Assembly: GCA_038380795.1 (NCBI GenBank)
Contig: CM076272.1
Location: 2,609,001-2,673,000, forward strand
Origin: Pyrocephalus nanus
Taxonomy: Eukaryota; Chordata; Aves; Passeriformes; Tyrannidae
Direction of reading: 5' to 3'
Length of the DNA stretch: 64,000 bases
Every line of letters starts with the position of its first letter. Position 1 is the first letter of the stretch. Shown one piece after another: positions 58,801 through 64,000 of this stretch. The notes beneath the pieces were generated by a model, which made no database searches, was not told the DNA's origin, and saw only the letters and a list, made by a program, of their open reading frames with translations. A program made the translations under genes and the position numbers.

Positions 58801-61800
58801 TAAACTCAAGCAGCAGTGGAGGTCTTCTAATCATACTTTTGTCTTTGACTAAGCATTGTAAAATGCAGTATCAGCTCATCCCTTGCTTTATCCAAAATAA
58901 TAATATTTGCAGCGTGAACAGGCTCTCCCTGTCTCATTTTAATTTTTTCATTTTGTCTCGTCTAGGGTTCATTATTTCTTTGATGTGTTCCCACTAAAAT
59001 CTCTTGGTGGCAATTATTGTGTCTTTCCTTGCATCCTGTAAAAGCCCCACGTGCCCCTGTGGCGTTACACACAAAGGAAACTACGTTTAAAATGTTATGT
59101 TCAAATATACTGGTTGTGAATTCACACCTGTAAGTCGGCAGATGTTTGATTTAGGGTTCTGCAGATACAGTTGTGTGTTGTGAGCCACCCTGGTATCAAT
59201 GAGCCAATGATTTTCAGGAAAAGTAGTGTGTGATCTTAACAGTTAAGAAGAGGATTAATGCAAATGGAGCTAAAGGTGTGTGCTGTTTTAAACGTGCTGC
59301 TTCCTAATTTTCAAGAGCTTTAATTTCAACCCAAGTAACCTCCTTGCAAATGAGTTTCTCACACAGAACCTCTTGGTATTGTGAGGTTTAGTCCCCTTTG
59401 TTTTGGCTTTGCTTTTTCTTTTTAATGATGTTACATGGGGGTATAAACTTCCCCTGCTGACCTTAAAAATATCCCTAAATGGGATTTGAGCCTTCAGTGG
59501 TGATTTCTAATTCAGGTAACTGCCTTACTTGGTAAGTTCATGCCCGTTTGGGTTCTGGTTTATTTTTTGAGAGGCCACCAAACACTTGATTAAAAAAAAA
59601 GCAAGCAGGCATAGGAAAACAGTTCAGTTTAACTTGAATGGATTGCCATGAGACAAAGAGCATCTCTGCTATTCCAGGGAACTTCAAAGGCTGCCTGCAG
59701 ACGAGGCAAGTGTCAGAGCTTCTCATGAAAGTTGTGAAAGTCTTTGTAGTGGAAAGTGTTATGTGCCAGATATTTAAGTGTGCCTACCAGCTTTTTCCAC
59801 TAATAGAAAACGAAATTTCATGTCTAAAAATAGCAAAATGCAAGTTTTATTGAAGTTGGTGAGACTTTTGCTGTTGAATTATTTTGTCAGTTTGCCTTCA
59901 GTGCTTTTGTTCGAGTCTATCAAATAATTTCTTACAGAAAAGCACACCACTTGGACTACCAGTCAATTTAGCTGATGCCACAAATGTAAAGAAAGCTCTT
60001 CTTAAAATGAACTAAAAAGCTCCTGTCTGTAATAATTAAAGTTAGCAAACATACAGGATGTAAACATGAGGCATGTGGTGTGTCTCAGCAAGCAGTCCAT
60101 AATTTTTCTCTGTATATAATAGCTGCCTGAAATTTTACAACCCACATAGAGTAAATAATTGCATTCTTATCTGGAATGATAAAACCAGACAGCTTTGAAA
60201 ACAACTTTTTAACAGGAAAGTGAGATAGGGGTCAAGGTTCACATGTTAATTGCACAGGTGGATAAAAAAAAATCAATCTCAAAGATTTTTCTTGCACATT
60301 TTTGCTGTTTTTCTTGTTACCAGCTGCTACCTCCAGTAATCTGAATGCTCTTTTTGTTTTGGTTTTTGTGGGTTTTTTTTCATCAGAAGAAGGACTTTCA
60401 GAGCAGGGGCAGTAGTGTAATTAAATAGATACGTTTAACTTGGAAAGGTGTTATTTTTAGGCCAAGCTCAAAAGGGCAGGTACTCCTTGGAGACATTTAT
60501 AAATATGGCCAGATTGCTCCAACTAAAGAGCAACACAAGTCGTGGGCAGCATCGAGGTTTACTTATAAGTTTTTGACATGTGTTATCTCTGGGCCAGAAA
60601 AAACCAAAAAATGGAGAGGAGGCTGCCGAGTGGGCAGAATTCCTGAGCCTCTGGGCTGTGCTGGAAAGAGTGCCAGCTTCCAGAGGGGCTGGCCCTGTGG
60701 AGGGAGGGATGGTGTTCCCTGCACCCTGTCAGGGCCCTGGGGATGCTGGTCCTTCTCCTCGTGCTTGTGCAGTTTCTGCTCTTGGGAAAGCAACACTGCA
60801 GGGACCTGCCTGGCAAGGATCATGCTGGACACAGCAGCTGTTCCCTTCCTGCCCCTCATTGTGTCCTCTCGGGAATTGAGATCCGAAGGTGCGAGGAGCG
60901 GAGAAGTTTGGGCAGGGTGTGTGCATGAATTAACGGGCACACTGCAGAGGGATTTTGCTCCCTGTTCTTTTTTTTTTTTTGATTCCCATTTGCTCACTTT
61001 TCCACCTCTGAGCAAAGGGGAGCATATGGCAGTGTGCTGTCCATCTGGTTGCCACTTACTGTGAAATCATCATGCAGGCGAATTTGGCCCCATCTTGAGT
61101 TTCTTAGGTGGGTAAAACTGTTACTAGAACGACAGCTGAAGTGTTTATTCTGCACTGTAAATGGGAATTAAGCACAGAACAAACACAAATGGTGCTTTGA
61201 ATATTTTCAGTCTTCTACATTAACAAAATACTTGTGCTAGTCTAGTATTTAAGGCAGAACAGACTGGGATCCTCCTTGTGAGCAGCAGACTGCTCAAGTA
61301 CGGATAAAAGACAAGTCCTGTCCCAGGGGATTTGCAGTCTAAATACATTTTAGAACATTGTGAATGGTGAGAGATGCTTAGGAAAGCCTTAGTGATACAG
61401 ATAATGCTGAATGTGTGTCATAAGAAAAACTCCGTTGGCATTTTTGCCTCCCAGCACGAGCTTGTCACAGTCTCTTTAAATTCACTGCAGGTCTTAATTC
61501 GGGTCTTGTGCATTTTGGGTCTATCCAGGTGTTTTGGTTTACCTGCCTATCAAAGATCAACACTGGCAAAGAGAAGTCTTACTATTGTCTTTGGCACCAT
61601 GAGCACGTGTGCATTTTTGTTGTCATCACATTTCACATTGCAAACACTGAAGCAGAAATAACTTTGCTTTCTCCTACTTATAAGAAGGGAGTGCCATAAT
61701 TAGGTGATATTTATACTATTATATTTGATGTCTTACCTGCAGACAAGAGTACCTGCAAAAGTAGTTTTTAAATTCAATTTATTTTATACTTAGGAAAGTT

Positions 61801-64000
61801 AACTTCTGTACGTTTTCTATTTTGTAAGTCAAGAGTTTGTTTTTCATGTAGCCACATGGAAAAAAAAAATCTGTATTTTTCTAAACTGGAACAGGTGGCT
61901 ATACAACTAGAAAATAAGTCAGATGCAAGTAACTGATCTGAAACAATCTTCCTTCTAAGTCAGGGATTGTCACTTTTGAGTGCTACATTCATGTTTGTTA
62001 TGTAGGACTGCTGCACTGACCCCATTGTGATACAGGATATCAAAGTGCCTGTGGGCTGGAAATTAGAGTTTTGTCTTTGTGGAGCAGAGTGGCTGGAGTT
62101 TGTTCACTGCATTCTTTAAAGTTCTAGTTTTGAACAGAAGTGCAGTCGAGTTTTTAACTTGATTATCTTAGTCAGTATTAAATATTGTAAGCACTGAGAT
62201 ATTTTGCCTTTTTTTCCCTGCAATAACCTATTTAAAAGATTGTAAAGAGCTTTCTGAGGACCTTTTGTCATGCACTGAAACACGCAATGAGAAAAGTTCA
62301 CTTTAAGTTTTCAACAAAACTCCTGAGTTTGAGGCTTGCTCTGAAGGAGCTGTTTTTGAACAGATATTCCTTGCTTTAGTATGTCTTCCCAGTGTTTTAA
62401 AATGAAAATTCAACCCTCAGTACACAGCTGTGAAGCTGGGCTGGCAGTGGGAATCCTGAGCGGGTTTGGGGAGAAGGAAATATTTCATGGCTTCTCTTAC
62501 GGCCTCATGAGAGCTGTGGCTGATCTGCTGATGATCTATGGCCAATATCTGTGGTGCAGCAGCACTGAGGGCAGCCAGCTCTGCTGCCTGAGACTGAATG
62601 GCAGAGCCTCTTCAATCCCTGCTGAGCTGCACCTTGCTGGACTTTGGGGAATGACTTTTGTGCTGGGGAATTTTTTTCCCAGTTCAAAAGAAGAAGAAGG
62701 AAAAAAAAAAAAGGGGGGGGGGTGGGCACAGGAAACCCCAAAGGTTTTGTTTTAGCCTGCTCAGAGAACTTGGGAGACTACTTAGTGAATAGTAGTTGGG
62801 TTTTTTTAAATGCACAGTGTTGTGTGACTTGCACTGAAGTCTTCTAGAATATATTTTATTCAGGAGTTTGTTGTAGGATAAATCTGTGTTGGATTTAATT
62901 GTGCCATGCTGAGTGAGATTCATGGATATCTTCACCAAAGGTGGCTCCCTACTATTGTTTTTAATGTGAAGATGAGGAAGAATTCCCTTAGTAGTTTGCT
63001 TCTCCTGAGGCAGAAATAACTGGGAAGGCAGTTTGTCTGTGGTCTTAGGAGTCAGGATCACCGTAGTGACTCTTGAGACTCACATTAGAAAAAGGTTATA
63101 CTAAGTTAAAGGTACTGAAGGTTTCTCATTTAAAGATACTGACCATCTTCTTGCATTTATTATTCTGCTGGAGAAAAAGAAGTCATTGTTGTGCAGGTGA
63201 TGTAACGTGGTTCTAGCTAAGCAAGAGACTGTAAGTTATTTTGAAGTGCTGCTTTTAGGCTGGTACCCAGCCTTCATATCCTGCCAGAAGGCAGGAGTTT
63301 TGATGTGTAAATGAAGGTATTCTTTGAAATGCTGGGAAGGCCTGGAGTGCCAGGCAAAGGATTCCCTCAACAGCCCCAGGAATAGGATTTTGGGGACTGT
63401 TACAACCCTTTGAATCCTGAGCTACATACTGGCCAGTTGTAAGGGTGATGTTTGGGTTATTTTTTAATTACAGTTTTTTTGTTTTTCTCTGAAAATACTC
63501 ATTAGCATCTCCCTTGTACTTTTGTGGAATTTGGGAGCAGTGGAAAGAAACCTGGTCCTTTCCCCACTAGCAGCTGGGTGTTTTATGTTTTACCCAGTCC
63601 AAATGCATCTCTTCATTCTGAAGCTTAGGTGAGCTGGTTGCTTTTGAAGAACTTCTTACAGATACAGATGATTTCCCTTTTTTGGGGGGAAGGGAAGGGA
63701 CTGCAGTCAAAGTAGCTGGGAGGCTGCCAAGGCCTGAGTATGAAAGCTCTGGATACAGGGAACTAGCAAACAAAGACTAATTGGTTATTTGTTTGACGCA
63801 TTTGGAAGTGCAGCCAGTCCTCGGAGTGCCCAGGTGACTGGCATCAGCTGGGATCTGATGGATCTTTGCTGGGCTAAAGGAAGGAACTGAATCCTCCAGT
63901 GAGGAGTGTTCCACATCCTCGTCTGAGAGCGCTGTTAACTTCCACAGGCTGCCTTGGCAGACGGATCTCATGGGCTGAGTGACCGTGTGAAGCGAGCAAG
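55851..64000 (+). other. Probable first intron of TMEM266, 8.1 kb to window end
   Basis: No exon I can assign. Open frames at 57384-57911 (+), 60563-61064 (both strands) and 62381-62755 (+) show no domain or family resemblance and no matching splice structure. A/G homopolymers lie at 62698-62722. A short motif near 61318-61345 (TCCTGTCCCAGGGGATTTGC then AGTCTAAA) resembles an old dispersed repeat. Confidence 0.45.

Noticed and set aside
60563..61064. 150-163 residue ORFs on opposite strands in a GC-richer pocket
   Set aside because: Mutually overlapping on both strands with no family resemblance. I considered an exon of TMEM266 but found no voltage-sensor-like membrane helices.
62381..62755. 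124-residue + strand ORF
   Set aside because: Its end is an A/G homopolymer translation (KKKKGGG) and the rest is unrecognised; no splice context.
1..64000. Search for tRNA, rRNA, CRISPR, operon or phage-like features
   Set aside because: Nothing of the kind seen; exon-intron structure and repeats are those of a vertebrate chromosome.

Overview
The window is vertebrate nuclear DNA, almost certainly avian. Exons are short and canonically spliced, introns are AT-rich, promoters sit in two CpG islands, a CR1 LINE of the bird/reptile type is present (27.0-27.8 kb), and an LTR start typical of bird genomes lies near 49.4 kb. Gene order matches the human 15q24.2 block UBE2Q2 - FBXO22 - NRG4 - (TMEM266). 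I found no bacterial, viral, CRISPR or operon-like content and no clearly novel system. The value here is in resolving split genes that single open reading frames hide.

Region 1 (1-21.7 kb, + strand): the last ten coding exons of UBE2Q2, a ubiquitin-conjugating E2, with the active-site cysteine exon and the stop codon at 20151-20153. A long 3' UTR with three AATAAA signals follows. The 245 codons present match the C-terminal part of the 375-residue human protein without a gap in exon phase. The N-terminal exons lie left of the window.

Region 2 (21.7-28.0 kb, + strand): complete FBXO22, seven coding exons and 391 codons, encoding an SCF substrate receptor (F-box plus FIST-type C-terminal domain). 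Its CpG island starts only a few bases after the last UBE2Q2 poly(A) signal and carries a CTCF-like palindrome. Intron 2 holds a G-rich GT/GA minisatellite. The probable 3' UTR contains the CR1 element.

Region 3 (about 34.9-50 kb, - strand): NRG4, an EGF-family ligand precursor, split over at least four exons. The EGF exon and the EGF/transmembrane exon are unambiguous. A diverged cytoplasmic-tail exon and a three-codon start exon are inferred from phase, splice sites and family similarity.

Region 4 (54.7-64 kb): a strong CpG island with a good + strand splice donor at 55243, then about 8 kb with no recognisable exon. By synteny this is probably the 5' non-coding exon and first intron of TMEM266, and possibly also the NRG4 promoter on the opposite strand. 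The long ORFs on both strands inside the island are products of GC-rich tandem repeats.

Functionally, UBE2Q2 (E2) and FBXO22 (E3 receptor) are adjacent, co-oriented ubiquitin-pathway genes. NRG4 is a secreted/membrane ErbB4-type ligand transcribed convergently toward them. Everything outside the listed exons is intron or intergenic DNA with simple repeats.
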